Shown in pieces: positions 1 to 10,499 of a stretch of DNA of 49,452 nt. A program made the position numbers and the translations under genes. Source of the stretch: Branchiostoma floridae (taxonomy: Eukaryota; Chordata; Leptocardii; Amphioxiformes; Branchiostomatidae); NCBI RefSeq assembly GCF_000003815.2, contig NC_049986.1:20190052-20239503 (forward strand). The letters are read 5' to 3'. Each line of letters starts with the position of its first letter. Position 1 is the stretch's first letter. The notes beneath the pieces were generated by a model. It was not told the origin of the DNA and did not search any database. It saw only the letters and a list, made by a program, of their open reading frames with translations.

Positions 1-900
1 ACATCCTTACAAATAAACAGGGATTCAACCCACTCTTTGGGTGACTTCCAAATGGAACATACGTATCTTCCTACGCCTGTCTGTGAAGTAACGTCACTTC
101 CAATACTAAACCCCATAAATAACACTTGTTTGGAAAGGACCCATATACACAAGCGTCCAGACCACATTTCTTTTAAAGAGGAATGAATAGACGGACTCTC
201 CTACACATACAGTTGTGTAGTCATCACTTGTGTTAAAGTTTAGTAGCTACTCTACACTGTAGTACACGTAACGATCGTCAAGTAGACTGATAAAATCTAA
301 GCCGTTAAAGTGTCAAGATGTTTTAGTATCAGGAAAAGAAGTCGAACCCAACAAGTTACAGTTTTGTGTTAGCTTTTAGACTAGAGTAGACTACACTGTA
401 CACTTTCATGTTGACTGCAATTAGCCCTCGGGTAAGAATTTGCAATTAACTATTCTTGTTATCAAATTAATGACGACAAGCTCCATTTTAAGACTTTCAC
501 CCTCCCTGCTAGCTTTTTCGACTCACCCTATAACTGTTACCAGTTAGCCGTAATTAGTTATAAGGACTGCGTCCAAGTGGTGTTTAGCAAGAGGCTGCAG
601 ATTTCATCATGGTGTGTCTGTGTGGCCCGGATGGTGAAGAGTCGGAGAGAGAGACGTGTGGGCTTCGCGCCAGGGACGGTCCCCGAGGGCCGCTTTACGG
701 ATTTATGAAAGTAAACTAAGACAGAGAAGTTATGTTGTCCATCACGACAACGGGAATTTGAGCTTACGTAATCTTGAGCGGACTTCTATTACAAACAGGC
801 GCATCTTACTGTGGTAAGAAGGGAGTTAAGGGAAGCCGTGGTGATTCTCATGTTTCCGACAAGGCTGACAGAAAGGTGCGAGTGAGTGTCAGTGGCCTTT
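1..900. other. No gene recognised; non-coding DNA at left edge
   Basis: No credible exon, RNA gene or long open frame was seen on either strand. The only recognisable element is a short LINE 3'-tail-like fragment near 413-450, listed separately. Around 600-680 the DNA becomes GC-richer, with no supported feature. Confidence 0.5.
413..450 (+). repeat. LINE 3'-tail-like fragment
   Basis: A block reading TGCAATTAGCCCTCGGG, followed by a TTTGCAATTAA-like stretch, closely matches the block at 12711-12748, which ends in AATAAA. The AGCCCC/AGCCC core also resembles the 3' ends at 38205-38260 and 48790-48860, the latter being the end of a reverse-transcriptase element. I infer a relic of a non-LTR retrotransposon 3' end. 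No coding remnant is attached. Confidence 0.4.
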
Positions 901-920
901 CACCCAGCCGTGTCAAACCT

Positions 921-1270
921 ACACCGACGTTTGGTTGTGAGAGCACGTCCTAACCGGTAGAGGTGGCATACAGGTCCTCTTTGCGACCTGGCCGGGTCTT
1001 ACAATTATACCAGTCCAATGCAGGGCGGCTGCGAGTCTTTGGCAGCGAACAAGTGGAAGAACAACAGCAACAGGCAGCCCTATCTTGCCGAGGTTGACAC
1101 CGACGTTTGGCTGTGAGAGCACGTCCGGTCTGGGAGAAGTGGCACACAGGTCCTCTTGGCGACCTGGACGGGTTCTTACCAAACCACGGCGAGGTGACTG
1201 CGAGTCTTTGGGAGCGAACAAGTGGAAGAAGAAGAACAACAACAACAACGTTACAGCCCTACCTTAGCGA
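921..1270. repeat. Tandem duplication, two copies of about 176 bp
   Basis: Copy 1 starts at about 921 and copy 2 at about 1097. Both begin ACACCGACGTTTGG, and both contain GTCCTCTTNGCGACCTGG and GCGAACAAGTGGAAGAA. The second copy carries an expanded AAC run near 1230. ORFs on both strands across this stretch are by-products of the duplication and show no protein-like pattern. Confidence 0.8.
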
Positions 1271-1279
1271 GATTGAAGT

Positions 1280-2120
1280 CCTCCTGTACGGGAATTTTGT
1301 CCACGATGCACGTTCTCCGGCGCACCTTCCTTGCTCCCCCGGACCTGAGATAACCCATGGCCGGCCCGCCCAACGACACCAGCGCGGCAAGACACAGCAG
1401 ACGATATGACAACCCGGCAGACATTTCAGTCCTACGTTACGTACGATCGGCTTGCCTGGATGGACAACCAAACCAAAACGGCGCGCGTGCAAAGTGGAAT
1501 CAGGCGCCCTCCGCTCCCGTTCGTTTCCCGTATAATTCTAGGCTATTTACGACGAGACCAGGAAGCCTTGATTGAACACTGTCGGTAGGCGGGGCTTCGT
1601 TGCCAAGGGCAACAACAAACTTTTCCCGCGCAAACCCGCGCCGCACGGCAGACGACAGTTAAAAACGCGAGTGTGTACTTCTGATTTAAGCGCTATCGCA
1701 CAGACCAAATAAACAAGTAGTGGAGTGGGGGAGAAAGTTTTTGAAAGTTTTCCAAAAGAGACGCCGGTACGCAGCGAGACACGCGCCGCGGGCGTCGATT
1801 GTTTTGAAGACCTCACAGTTGAAGAAAAGGTCGCGCCATTTAATCTTAAAGCAGAGGACCTTTTTCTCATGTGCCGTTTGTTTCTGTCAGCCATGCCCCG
1901 GCCACCGACTTGGACCGTAGCGCCATTAATTCATTCACAACAAGCGGCCGGCTCTCCCCCGCCTGGCTGGATTTGTAATAAAGAACGGAAGATTTATGGT
2001 AAGCCGAACGGCTTGATCCAGTTTCCACCCACCCGGCCTAGCCTCCATCAGGCCTTTCTACGGGGGTACTGGCATCGTCGAAACCGGCAAAAAGGCGGGA
2101 AATTGGCCAGGGCACAGTCC
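1280..2120. other. GC-rich stretch with an unsupported 171-codon open frame
   Basis: The DNA is GC- and CpG-rich up to about 1810. A plus-strand frame is open at 1725-2240, but it begins at GTG with no in-frame ATG until well inside. It also runs into the foldback element at 2123-2275, so its C-terminal third is repeat sequence. I could not assign it to any family. A broken first exon of a plus-strand gene remains possible, given the X-box-like motif about 110 bp upstream. Confidence 0.3.
1599..1613. promoter_or_regulatory. X-box-like RFX motif
   Basis: The sequence reads GTTGCCAAGGGCAAC: two perfect six-base half-sites in inverted orientation around a 3-base spacer. RFX transcription factors bind this class of element. 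It sits in a GC-rich, CpG-containing stretch (about 1480-1810), which would suit a promoter, but no downstream gene was recognised. Confidence 0.4.
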
Positions 2121-2122
2121 CC

Positions 2123-2275
2123 AAGCAAACCCTACGGTGCTTTAGAGATAGTATCAAAGCTGGCCAAAGAGTATAGCCTGCACCGGTGCCCGTTTGACTT
2201 TGACTCCCTTTGGCCGGCTAAACTCCTTGGCCAGTTTTGATACTATCTCTATTAAAGGCACCGTAGGGTCTGCTT
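2123..2275. mobile_element. Foldback (near-palindromic) MITE-like element
   Basis: The left arm, about 2123-2167, starts AAGCAAACCCTACGGTGC. The right arm, about 2227-2275, is nearly its exact reverse complement, ending GCACCGTAGGGTCTGCTT. Arms of about 45-49 bp enclose a loop of about 60 bp. Length, symmetry and lack of coding capacity fit a short non-autonomous DNA element. No target-site duplication was resolved. Confidence 0.75.
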
Positions 2276-2496
2276 GGAGACTAGCCAGGGCAGTAAGTCC
2301 GCTCTTCTAAAAGTCCATGTTTACTAGCCTCAACCAGGCCGGGGTCCTGGGATCGTGAAAATCGGCAAAACGTCGTGAAATGTAGTCTCCGAGCAGACGT
2401 GTTAGGTGGTTATGAAAATATAAGAATTTGGCGAAATAAGTCGCCATGGGATTTCAGTAAATATTTTGCAGCCGGCCGGTCAGTTCACTCTTAGTC

Positions 2497-2745
2497 AAGC
2501 CTCCATAGCAGGCTCTCTTGGCCCTTTCTTGTCTATTTTTTTGGCTCATAATACACTTTTTCTGTCCATTTCTCGGTAAACTCCTTTCCTGAGTTCCTCG
2601 ACAAACTCCCTTTGCCGGCATAAGAGAACCTAGCTTACGTTGAAAATCGCTAACCAGCCCCGTTCGAAGACTGCAACTGAGGCTAACTACACCCAGCCGG
2701 CTCGATAGACGTAAAAAGGCCCAGCAGAGAGCCTGCTATGGAGGC
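2497..2745. mobile_element. Inverted-repeat-bounded element
   Basis: Left end about 2497-2523 contains CCTCCATAGCAGGCTCTCT. The reverse complement, AGAGAGCCTGCTATGGAGG, lies at about 2726-2744. The right-end sequence recurs in the direct repeat near 3060-3080. This is compatible with a non-autonomous transposon of about 250 bp that overlaps the longer direct repeat. Confidence 0.55.
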
Positions 2746-3110
2746 TAATAATAGCCAGCGTAGTGAATCTCGTAGAGACTATAGCCAGCTAACCTTCGAT
2801 GCAGTCTGCGAACGGGGCTGTTTTTTTTTAACGAATTTTAGGGGGGCGGGAGTGATTCGCGATTTTCAACTTCGAAACGGGGCGAACTACCTTCCACGGC
2901 AAACTCCCTTTTCCGGCATATAAGAGAACCTAGCTAAGGTTAAAAATCGCAAACCAGCACCCCCAGCGCCTCCCCCCTGAATTAAAAACCAACCCCGTTC
3001 GAAGACTGCAGCGTAGGCTAACTACACCAAGCCAGCCCGATAGACGCAAAAAGACCCAGAGAGACTGCTATGGAGGCTAATAATAGCCAGCGTAGTCAGT
3101 CTCGTAGAAA
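2603..3110. repeat. Direct repeat, two copies about 298 bp apart
   Basis: Copy 1 (about 2603-2780) and copy 2 (about 2901-3110) share AAACTCCCTTTTCCGGCAT, CCCCGTTCGAAGACTGCA and CTGCTATGGAGGCTAATAA. Copy 2 has a C-rich insertion near 2960-2980. The small ORFs at 2738 and 3070 start at the same place in each copy, so they are repeat artefacts. Confidence 0.75.
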
Positions 3111-3473
3111 CGTACACCCAACCGGCCCGATAGACAGGTGGTCCTGCCGCCCCAGGCCGGTTCTGGCCGTGTGGAGGCGAGACGTCATGCTGAGGAGGGA
3201 AAGGTCGATCACGACGAGACTCCCACGTGGGGAAATGGCTTCAGGAAATGACTGTTTTCCTTCCTGTTCACACCAGACAAGCTTGAAAGAGAGCATTCTT
3301 TAATACGCCTTCTTAAGGACTCATTGATATGCTGAAACATACCTCAGATCTAGAGTGAAAGATTCTTTTTAAAAGAGGATTCTTTTTAAAATGAGGACAA
3401 CGCTATGAGGAAAAGCTATAATGATGAAAAGCTATTAGGACAGCGCTATGGTACTCCTGAAAATAAAGAAATT

Positions 3474-3550
3474 TTCGCGGTAGTTTAATGTTCGCGGTAG
3501 TTTAATGTTCGCGGTAGTTTAATGTTCGCGGTAGTTTTATATTCGCGGTT
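3474..3550. repeat. 17-bp minisatellite, about 4.5 units
   Basis: The unit TTCGCGGTAGTTTAATG occurs three times exactly, once with a changed end (TTTTATA), and then partially. Related CGCGAA/TTCGCG words in both orientations continue to about 3670 (CTACCGCGAAC, CCGCGAACTTGC). The minisatellite may therefore be the internal part of a larger inverted-repeat element of about 3460-3680. Confidence 0.85.
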
Positions 3551-3892
3551 TTCGCGGTGAAGTGGAATTTTTTTCCATTTAAGTATGTGCATACAGTCTA
3601 CCGCGAACTTAAAACCGCCGTGAACACTCAATTTTCTCGCTACCGTGAAAGTAAATCCCCGCGAACTTGCAGTATACTATTAGTCTTCTTTGCAGGTAAA
3701 CAGTCCTTGCCACAGTCTGGTCTTACGCAGCTTGTTCTTTCTGTACAAAACTTAAAGTGGCTTGCCGTGATCCGGCTTGACGGATATGTGAATAAACCAA
3801 AACAAAACAGAACAAAACAAAACAAAAAGCGATAAAAAAAGGGAACAGTCCAGATTCCAGAATGTATAGATTTGTCTCACAGCCTTAATTAA

Positions 3893-4199
3893 GGTGGGGT
3901 CACACATGCGTTTATATTCAAGTCCGTTTGAGGTGCGTATGAAGCTCTTAGTCTCTACCAGGCTCCACAGGTCGCGGGAAAAATAGTACAAATTGGACAA
4001 ATATAGATACATAACATGCCAGATGAGTTAGCTGTCCGAGAAGTATGGTTAGCGACCCAGCTAACTCGTCTGACATGTTACCTGTTTACGTTTGTCCAAT
4101 TTCTATTATTTTTACAACGGCCTGTGGAGCCTGGTGGAGGCAAATACTCTCATGCGCGCCTCATACGGACTTAAATATATACGCACGTGTGACCCCACC
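3893..4199. mobile_element. Full-length foldback MITE with TTAA-like target site
   Basis: The left end is GGTGGGGTCACACATGCG and the right end is its reverse complement with one change. Pairing continues inward through GGCTCCACAGG / CCTGTGGAGCC, ATTGGACAAA / TTTGTCCAAT and GATGAGTTAGCT / AGCTAACTCGTC, so almost all 307 bp fold back. The left flank is TTAA and the right flank TTTT, suggesting a decayed TTAA target duplication as in piggyBac-type elements. There is no coding capacity. Confidence 0.8.
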
Positions 4200-4771
4200 T
4201 TTTGATAGGAGCTAGGCGATTCCGATGCGTACACGATGGTATTATTACGTTCGCCAAGACAGTTATGTTTTTGGTTGCGTCTCGCTGTGTGTATGCAAAA
4301 ATCTCCTTGCAATTGTTGTATTTGGATCATCATCATCATCGTTCGGCTGCAGCGAAGGCGACTGCAAGCCTTCAAGTATTTGGATGAAAAACTATAAAAA
4401 GGTCTAGATGGCTTGTACATGTATTGATGTTTGGTTCATCGATAGGTCTTGATGAAGACCCGAAATGATGAGAGTTTCGGGCTACCTAGCGTCTTTTTAC
4501 GGTACTGCAGCGAATCCCAATTTTTTCCTACCTCGTGTTCTTGATGGACATGCTATTGTCGAGAGATTTGAGTGGTAGATATCTCTTGGGGTAGAGTGTA
4601 AGTGGCTTTGGGGCTCGTGGAGCCGGTTTTGTTTAATTCCTTTGTACTATGTGTAGACGGTTACACGTTAAACTGCATCTGTTATACCAAGAATACTGTA
4701 GTGCATAGAACATGTCGCTAGGAGTGCTTCTTCCACTGTTGTTACTCACCAGCTATTCACACTGCGCTACA

Positions 4772-4953
4772 ATTGGATCAATCCGCAATGACGTAATCCC
4801 AATACTATATAAGGAGTGAAGTGACACTTCACCTGACTGTGCAGTCTTTGGAAACATCCGCACCGCCGAGAAGTGTGGTTTAGGTCGGTCCCAGAGTCAG
4901 AACATGGGGGCATAGAACTTTATAGAGAGTGCGGGATCTTCTGGGGAATGGAA
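4772..4953 (+). promoter_or_regulatory. Candidate TATA promoter plus short first exon
   Basis: In order on the plus strand: inverted CCAAT (ATTGG, 4772-4776), CRE-like TGACGTAA (4789-4796), TATATAAG (4806-4813), and an initiator-like GCAGTC near 4841, about 30-35 bp past the TATA. A consensus splice donor GTAAGT starts at 4954, directly after ATG GAA at 4948-4953, so a first coding exon of two codons is possible. An upstream ATG at about 4904 gives a three-codon frame. The next exon was not found. The spacing is what supports this; the individual motifs are common by chance. Confidence 0.35.
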
Positions 4954-4972
4954 GTAAGTTTATTTTTGTCCA

Positions 4973-4986
4973 CCCCCCCCCCCCCC
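4973..4986. repeat. Poly-C tract
   Basis: Fourteen consecutive C lie about 20 bp after the donor-like GTAAGT. This is a simple homopolymer with possible length polymorphism. Confidence 0.9.
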
Positions 4987-5384
4987 TTTATGAAGCTGAT
5001 TTGTAGGGATTTGACCTTACCACGCGACTCCGGCACTTTCCCCATAACTCATTAAGGATGATCCAATGATTGCGAAGTGTGAATAGTATTCTGTACAGAC
5101 ATAGGGCCTTCCTTTGATGTTGCTTTTCATCATAGAAGACAGCAATTTTTTCCTATGGCAATGTATTACCATTGGGAACTACCAACCTTTGACCGCACAG
5201 CATCGGCAATCGATCTATCGTACCCTTTTCGGCCAAAGAGACTAGTCGACTACCCACCTACATATATATATGCCTTTACCTTTGTGCCAAGTTTCAACTC
5301 GATGAAAAAATGAGCCTGTTAGAAAGCCAATGACATTAATTTCTGAAGCACCCTCGTGCATCCAATATACATAAATACGACAAA

Positions 5385-5580
5385 TACAGTGAAACCTGTC
5401 CGAGCAACCACCTGGCGCGCAGGCAGCCACCTGCCGTCAGAGGACACATTGAAACAGTCCTGTCCATTTCTACATAGTCAAGACCCCTCCCAAGTAACCA
5501 CCTGTCTTCCCCAACCGGCAACCACTTTTTAACAATCCCCAATGGGCATTCAACCTGCCCTGAACAACCAAAATTGATTG
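5385..5580. mobile_element. Possible pogo/mariner-type terminal fragment
   Basis: The stretch starts TACAGTGAAACCTGTCCGAG, which resembles TA-flanked pogo/Tigger-type termini. An AACCACCTG-type word recurs at about 5408, 5424, 5497 and 5521. No matching right terminus was found, so it would be a one-ended fragment. Family assignment is by resemblance only. Confidence 0.3.
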
Positions 5581-6283
5581 ACATCAGCTAGCAGCCATAT
5601 TATATGCCAAATTATGTGGGCACAGTTACCCTGGACTTTGAGACTTCTTTTCATTATGTAAGTGAATGTCTGTCAAGCATATTAACAATGTGCACCATGC
5701 AAAATGATTATCAGTGGGAATTTTGACATATACTGCTAGAGAAAATGAAAGCACTTGTTTGGGCTGTTCAAGGAAACAGACAACTACAAAACAAATAATG
5801 TTTGATTGTTACACAAACTCTGCTCTGATTGTTAAACAATGGTTTCTTGAAGTTTGTTTACATAACTGCATGGGGATTAAAAGCTGTGTGCATCTGTTAT
5901 AGATATGTATCCTGGGAACTGACTGAAATGTGTATATCATGTAGACGGTCAGTAGACCATATCATTTATTACTTTTTTTTTGCCAACCGACCAACTGGTC
6001 TGATGGGCCAGTTGGTAATTTGCCCGATCACTTATAGTCAATCTGACGTACACTTAATTGGTACAACCTTTATTTCTGAATTTCAGTAGGGTTTTGATTG
6101 ACGTGTAATACAAATGCAGTGGAAAAGTGCAAACCTTTAATTTCTTTTGGGCGCACTGAGTTACTTAATCACACCATGCCTTCTAATGTAATCAGATCCT
6201 CCACGACTATTATCTTAGATATATTGCTGTTTAAACATAGACATATGCTCAGATCACACCCCTCAGTCGAACCCATCTACTGA
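5581..6283. other. AT-rich DNA, nothing recognised
   Basis: No exon with convincing splice sites, no RNA gene and no repeat were recognised. Short ORFs here have no protein-like character. Confidence 0.4.
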
Positions 6284-6530
6284 GGCCCCCTCTCCACTAG
6301 ACGGCGATCGCGCTGCGCTCTCACAGTGACCTAAATATGATATGTGTAACCTTCGCTTTTGCACTTGGTATTTCAAACAACACGTAAAAGTCTGACTGAG
6401 AAGACAACAAAACACGCAAAGTGTAAAAAAAAAATCGTTTCTTTTCTATACAATTCGTTGAGTGATCTGTCAAAAACTAGGTCGCAGAAAGAGCGCGGCG
6501 AGAGCGCCGTCCAAGTGGAAAGGGGGGTAT
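6284..6530. mobile_element. MITE family B (GGCGATCGCG type), copy 1
   Basis: The left terminus GGCCCCCTCTCCACTAGACG and the right terminus (reverse complement CCCCCCTTTCCACTTGGACG) form imperfect inverted repeats, continued by GATCGCGCTGCGCTCTC / GAGAGCGC-type sequence. The interior contains GAAGACAACAAAACACGC and ACAATTCGTTGAGTGATCTG. Other copies lie near 14820, 15060, 27017, 32404 and 34515. No transposase is present. Confidence 0.8.
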
Positions 6531-6767
6531 GACCAATCTAAAGATTGTTTGCGATATGTCAAGTTAGGTTACCAGTTTCGATACGTTTGTACTTTGTTTG
6601 AAAACCGGTAGATGGCGCTTGATCACCAACTATGTCACTGTCACGTCTAACAGATGCGAGGTGTTAAACATGCGGAAACGGTGAAGGAGACATCATTCTA
6701 TTGTAAGATAGATTATCCTATTGATACAAGATCTCATTCATGCATTACTCCGAATGGGTACACATTA

Positions 6768-6990
6768 GGGTGCACTCTCACCGCACTTGCGTCAACCTTG
6801 TGGGGTTCGTTCACTGCGTCACTGTTTTGTTATTGTAACCAATTTCTAATGATTTATATTTTGCGCAATACGTAAGTATAGCCAAACTTTGAAGACGACA
6901 AAATACACAAAAAATAAGAAAATTCGTTCTTTATCTTTAAATTTCGTTGAGAATCTTTCGAACCCCGTAGTGACGCAATCTTGACGCAAG
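6768..6990. mobile_element. MITE family A, right end truncated
   Basis: The left end GGGTGCACTCTCACCGCAC follows TTA. The interior GAAGACGACAAAATACAC and the subterminal CCCCGTAGTGACGC match copies at 25972-26221 and 43757-43985. The outermost right terminus, seen at 43985 as GTGCAGTGAGAGTGCAT, is missing. Confidence 0.75.
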
Positions 6991-7032
6991 AATCCAGCCT
7001 TCTATCCAAGCCACGGACGCCTGGGAATAGAC

Positions 7033-7710
7033 GGAAGAGAGGAATCTCTTCTGTCAAGATGACTTACGTCTCCAAAAATGTCTGCAAATGGAGCATGAAG
7101 AAATTCGATTTGGTTTCAATCCACCCCGAGACGTGCAGTCGTGCATCTTCTGTTTCTGGAGCGTACAAAACTGATGTGAGCCTTTATCAAACGAGAAACC
7201 TCTGTTTGATCTGGTGCTAGTGGGGTTCCCGCTGTTATACCGCCGTACGTACAAAAACTCGGGCAATGTTTTGGAATTCGTAAGTGGTAAGTACCACCTT
7301 CGTACGACATCGCACGGAATCCAACGGATTCGGAAGCACTCAGACACGCCGTAGCACGTTAAGGGCATGAAATACTGTAAAAAAAAACACGGTGTACAGA
7401 GAGTATAGTGAGTAAGGAAGCCGTACGTACGCAGCACGTGTAAGTTCGGTGTGCTTACGGTAACGTGGTAATCGCAAATTAGATATTGCTTTGGAATCTA
7501 CCGAAGAGAGGAATCTCTTCTGTCAAGACGACCGACGTCTTCACAAATGTCTGCAAATGGAGCATGACGAAATTCGATTTGGTTTCAATCCACCCCGAGA
7601 CGTGCAGTCGTGCATCTTCTGTTTGTGGAGCGTACAAAACTGATGTGGGCCTTTATCAAACGAGAAACCTCTGTTTGATCTGTACTGGTGAGGTTCCCTC
7701 TGCTATACTC
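7033..7710. repeat. Direct repeat, two 200-bp copies 470 bp apart
   Basis: Copies at about 7033-7243 and 7503-7710 share long near-identical blocks, such as TTCGATTTGGTTTCAATCCA and ATCAAACGAGAAACCTCTG. Each starts with the near-palindrome GAAGAGAGGAATCTCTTC. ORFs in both copies differ mostly at amino-acid-changing positions, which argues against coding selection. The spacer (7244-7502) has several TACGTAC words. Confidence 0.8.
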
Positions 7711-7890
7711 TGACCTCGAGTTTTAAGTGGACGTTTATCTGAAGGAAACATTTATGCCAAAATACTACTACTACTCTCCAAGCAGAGGTTAGACTTCGGC
7801 TATTTTTGGACGTTTTTCTAGTCGTTTTTATCGGGCTTTCTATTTTGTTCTCTTTCTTGATGTCTCTTGGCCGTGAGAGTAATGTTGGAC

Positions 7891-8176
7891 CACCTGGCTA
7901 GAATGGTTATCGTTTTTTTATTCGTCCTGCATTCGCAGAAGGTTACAGAAGTACACAATATTTCCTTTGAATACATGGTATATTTAGTGGCAAGATATAG
8001 TGGACATGTATGGACGTTTTGTCTGAAGGAAACGTTTTATCACCTGGCTAGCCTGGCTATCGTTTCTTTCTGGTTATGTTAAATGTCTTATTCATTCTGC
8101 ATTCACATTTTCTTAGGTTACAAAAGAACACAATATTTCTTTTGAATACATGGTGTATAGTGGCAAGATATAGTGG
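7891..8176. repeat. Tandem duplication, period about 151 bp
   Basis: Copy 1 (about 7891-8022) and copy 2 (about 8041-8176) share CACCTGGCTAG, GAATACATGGTRTAT and GTGGCAAGATATAGTGGA. No coding frame is preserved across the two. Confidence 0.75.
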
Positions 8177-8340
8177 ATGGTGTAAGAAATCAAACACAAA
8201 CAAACGAAAAGCAATATTCGAAAGAAAATAAAATATCTCGCAATTTCGATTCATAATCAGGGATAGCTGCATTTATTCTGATATAAATCTTGATAGAAGG
8301 CTTTTTCTAATGATCCATGCAAATTCCTCCCATTGAAAAG

Positions 8341-8675
8341 CATTCGCCAACAACCTCTCTGAAAACACTTAATAGGACCTGAATGTCTGTGTGCGGCTCA
8401 GTTAATATGTGGCAATCCTGCTATTAACTGCCAGTCACTAACGCCGTGTTTTTGCGTCGCTCATTCCTTTCACAATCATTTATCGCTTTCCGCTAGTCAG
8501 CAATGTACTTCACTTGCATTTGATAGTATTCGCCATCAACTTCTCTGATGACATTAAAACAATAGGATCTGAGTGTTTGTGTGGGGCTCAGTTAATCCAC
8601 GACAATCCCACTGTTAACTGCCTGTCATTAACACTGTGTTTTTCCTTTCACAGCCTTTCCGCTAGTCAGCAATGT
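8341..8675. repeat. Tandem duplication, period about 186 bp
   Basis: Copies at about 8341-8507 and 8527-8675 share ATTCGCCA, GGCTCAGTTAAT, CTGTTAACTGCC-like and CTTTCCGCTAGTCAGCAATG blocks. Confidence 0.75.
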
Positions 8676-9136
8676 TCCTATCCCTTGATCTCCTCCTAAG
8701 CCTCTCGCACCTCCCTGATGACAACGGCTAAGTCTTCTACGAAGGTGCGGTAACGATTAGGGGACCGGGGGAGATGCAACGTTGCCTTTCTTTTGTATTG
8801 TTGTCTCAATTGGTACTTAAAATGATCTGCAGCGCTAGGAGGCGACTGATTGTTGATGCATACATTCCCAACAGATTTATACAACCGTACCGCACACTCT
8901 GGTGCTTATATGATATTTCCTATGTAATGTTTTATGGTTGCTGGGAAAATAGAAATTAGACACAAAAACTCAACAATGTTTTGGATTTTCAACATGCATA
9001 TTTTAGTCCAGTATCTATGCCGAATGCTTGGAACTGTTCCCGAAATGATAAAGTTGTTGCTTTGAACTAGAGTAAAGAAAAATTGCGATCTTCTAGACTC
9101 CTGTCATGTCATTATACTGTGCACAAATTCTCTTAT

Positions 9137-9192
9137 AAGGTGCACTCTCAACGCACTCGCGTCAAGCTTGCGTCACTGCGGGGTTCGTTCAG
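9137..9192. mobile_element. MITE family A left-end fragment
   Basis: AAGGTGCACTCTCAACGCAC, followed by GCGTCAAGCTTGCGTCACTG and GGGGTTCGTTC, matches the left end of the element at 43757. Sequence after about 9192 does not match the family interior, so this is a truncated copy. Confidence 0.65.
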
Positions 9193-9761
9193 ATCTGTTC
9201 AGAAACTTTGCCAATGTTTTGAAATACTTGCCGATGAGTCATTGAGAGGAAAATGTTATTGGGGCAATAAAAAGAAAGGGAAGTTCGTCTTGAAGATTCT
9301 CCTTATCAAACGCACACATCTTCCTATCAAAGTAACCAAGAAAGGGCCGCCTAAGTTCTCTTGAGGTGGACAGGTTATCATGAAGCATAAAGAAACTTGC
9401 CACCTCCACTTTGAGTCACGCCAGTGTATCTTATGATTTGAGTTAAACACACACGCCAAAGTACTGGAGAGCGCAATCCCAGACGTAATCTCATTTACAT
9501 CTAGGATACGCCTTGGGTAGTGTTCAACACTTTCAATAGTAGACTAATGCTAATGCCTGTTACTTGAAACTATGTCATTGAAGTTTTTGTTGAGATCTAC
9601 CTAGTCTGATTTAGATGAAGACGCTAATCTTTACCAGCAGAACGAAAGCCGCAATTATAAGGGCTCTGGTTTTCTTTAAAATGTCTGTCTTGTGCAACTT
9701 CGAACTCTACGCCATTCTTCGGCAACATAAAGAAATCCGCAATCATTAGACCTCTACCTTC

Positions 9762-10187
9762 CCTTTGTAAACCGTGCCAATGTCTCATGTACTGTCTAGA
9801 GACGTATGCAGTCTGGATTCCTCCTGCCAGTGATTACCTTGGTGAAACCCATAATTATTAGGTCCAGGGCTATCGTTTCTTTGTAAACCGTGCCAGTGTC
9901 TCATGTACTAAAGTTTCTTCAAAATATCTGTCTAGTTCTAACTTCTACTTTATTCTACGCGTCGGCAACATGGAGAAAGTCCTTCCTTTGTAAACCGTGC
10001 CAGTGTCTCATCTTGCTGCAAAATGGCTGTCTAGCTGTAACTTCTACACTTTTCTTCAGCAACGCACATAGAGAAAACCGCAATCATTAAGTCCCCATCT
10101 TTCCTTTGTAAACCGTGCCAATGTCTCATGTACTATCTGGAGACGTCTACAGTCTGGATTCCTCCTGCCAGTGATTTCCTCTGTGGG
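9762..10187. repeat. Tandem array, four units of about 106-118 bp
   Basis: The word CTTTGTAAACCGTGCCA followed by GTGTCTCAT-type sequence starts at about 9762, 9879, 9985 and 10103. The first and last units also share CAGTCTGGATTCCTCCTGCC. The array ends close to the candidate exon at 10335-10203. Confidence 0.8.
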
Positions 10188-10202
10188 CAGCGCGGGTCCC
10201 AC

Positions 10203-10335
10203 CTGGCTCCGTCAATGTCAAACACCCCGCAGTAACGCCTGCGGGCGTCTCTGTGGTGCAGATAAGGGCGTCCTCACGACCTTCTCTCGGAGAGTGCCGA
10301 ATCTCATCAGACAGCATTAGGAAGGATTCATACAT
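10203..10335 (-). CDS. Candidate minus-strand exon, unrecognised
   Basis: Read on the minus strand, an acceptor ending CTAATCAG precedes ATG at 10335. A frame of 44 codons stays open to a GTGGGA donor after base 10203. The peptide includes SDEIRHSPREGREDALIC and is GC-rich and balanced compared with surrounding chance ORFs. I do not recognise a family, and no partner exon was located. The donor is weaker than consensus, so this may be spurious. Confidence 0.25.
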
Positions 10336-10499
10336 CTGATTAGGTCCTAGGAGACCTAGATGTCTGGGTGGAGATATGCTTTCTCTCTTTTCGAGTGTTA
10401 GTCAGCACTTCGGCAGAGCGTATCATTTAAGGTCATGTTCACGTGTGAAAGGATACGCCATTTATATTATGTGTCAGAAATGAAATATTATGCACAGGA

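Noticed and set aside
1725-2240. 171-codon plus-strand ORF
   Set aside because: It starts at GTG, has no early ATG, and its last third is the foldback element at 2123-2275. No family resemblance.
4443-4485. Hammerhead-like GATGA...CGAAA sequence with a CCCGAAA/TTTCGGG hairpin
   Set aside because: The hairpin is real, but the conserved core and three-stem layout of a hammerhead ribozyme cannot be formed.
7054-7437. 127-codon minus-strand ORF
   Set aside because: It overlaps one copy of a direct repeat; the other copy does not keep the frame.
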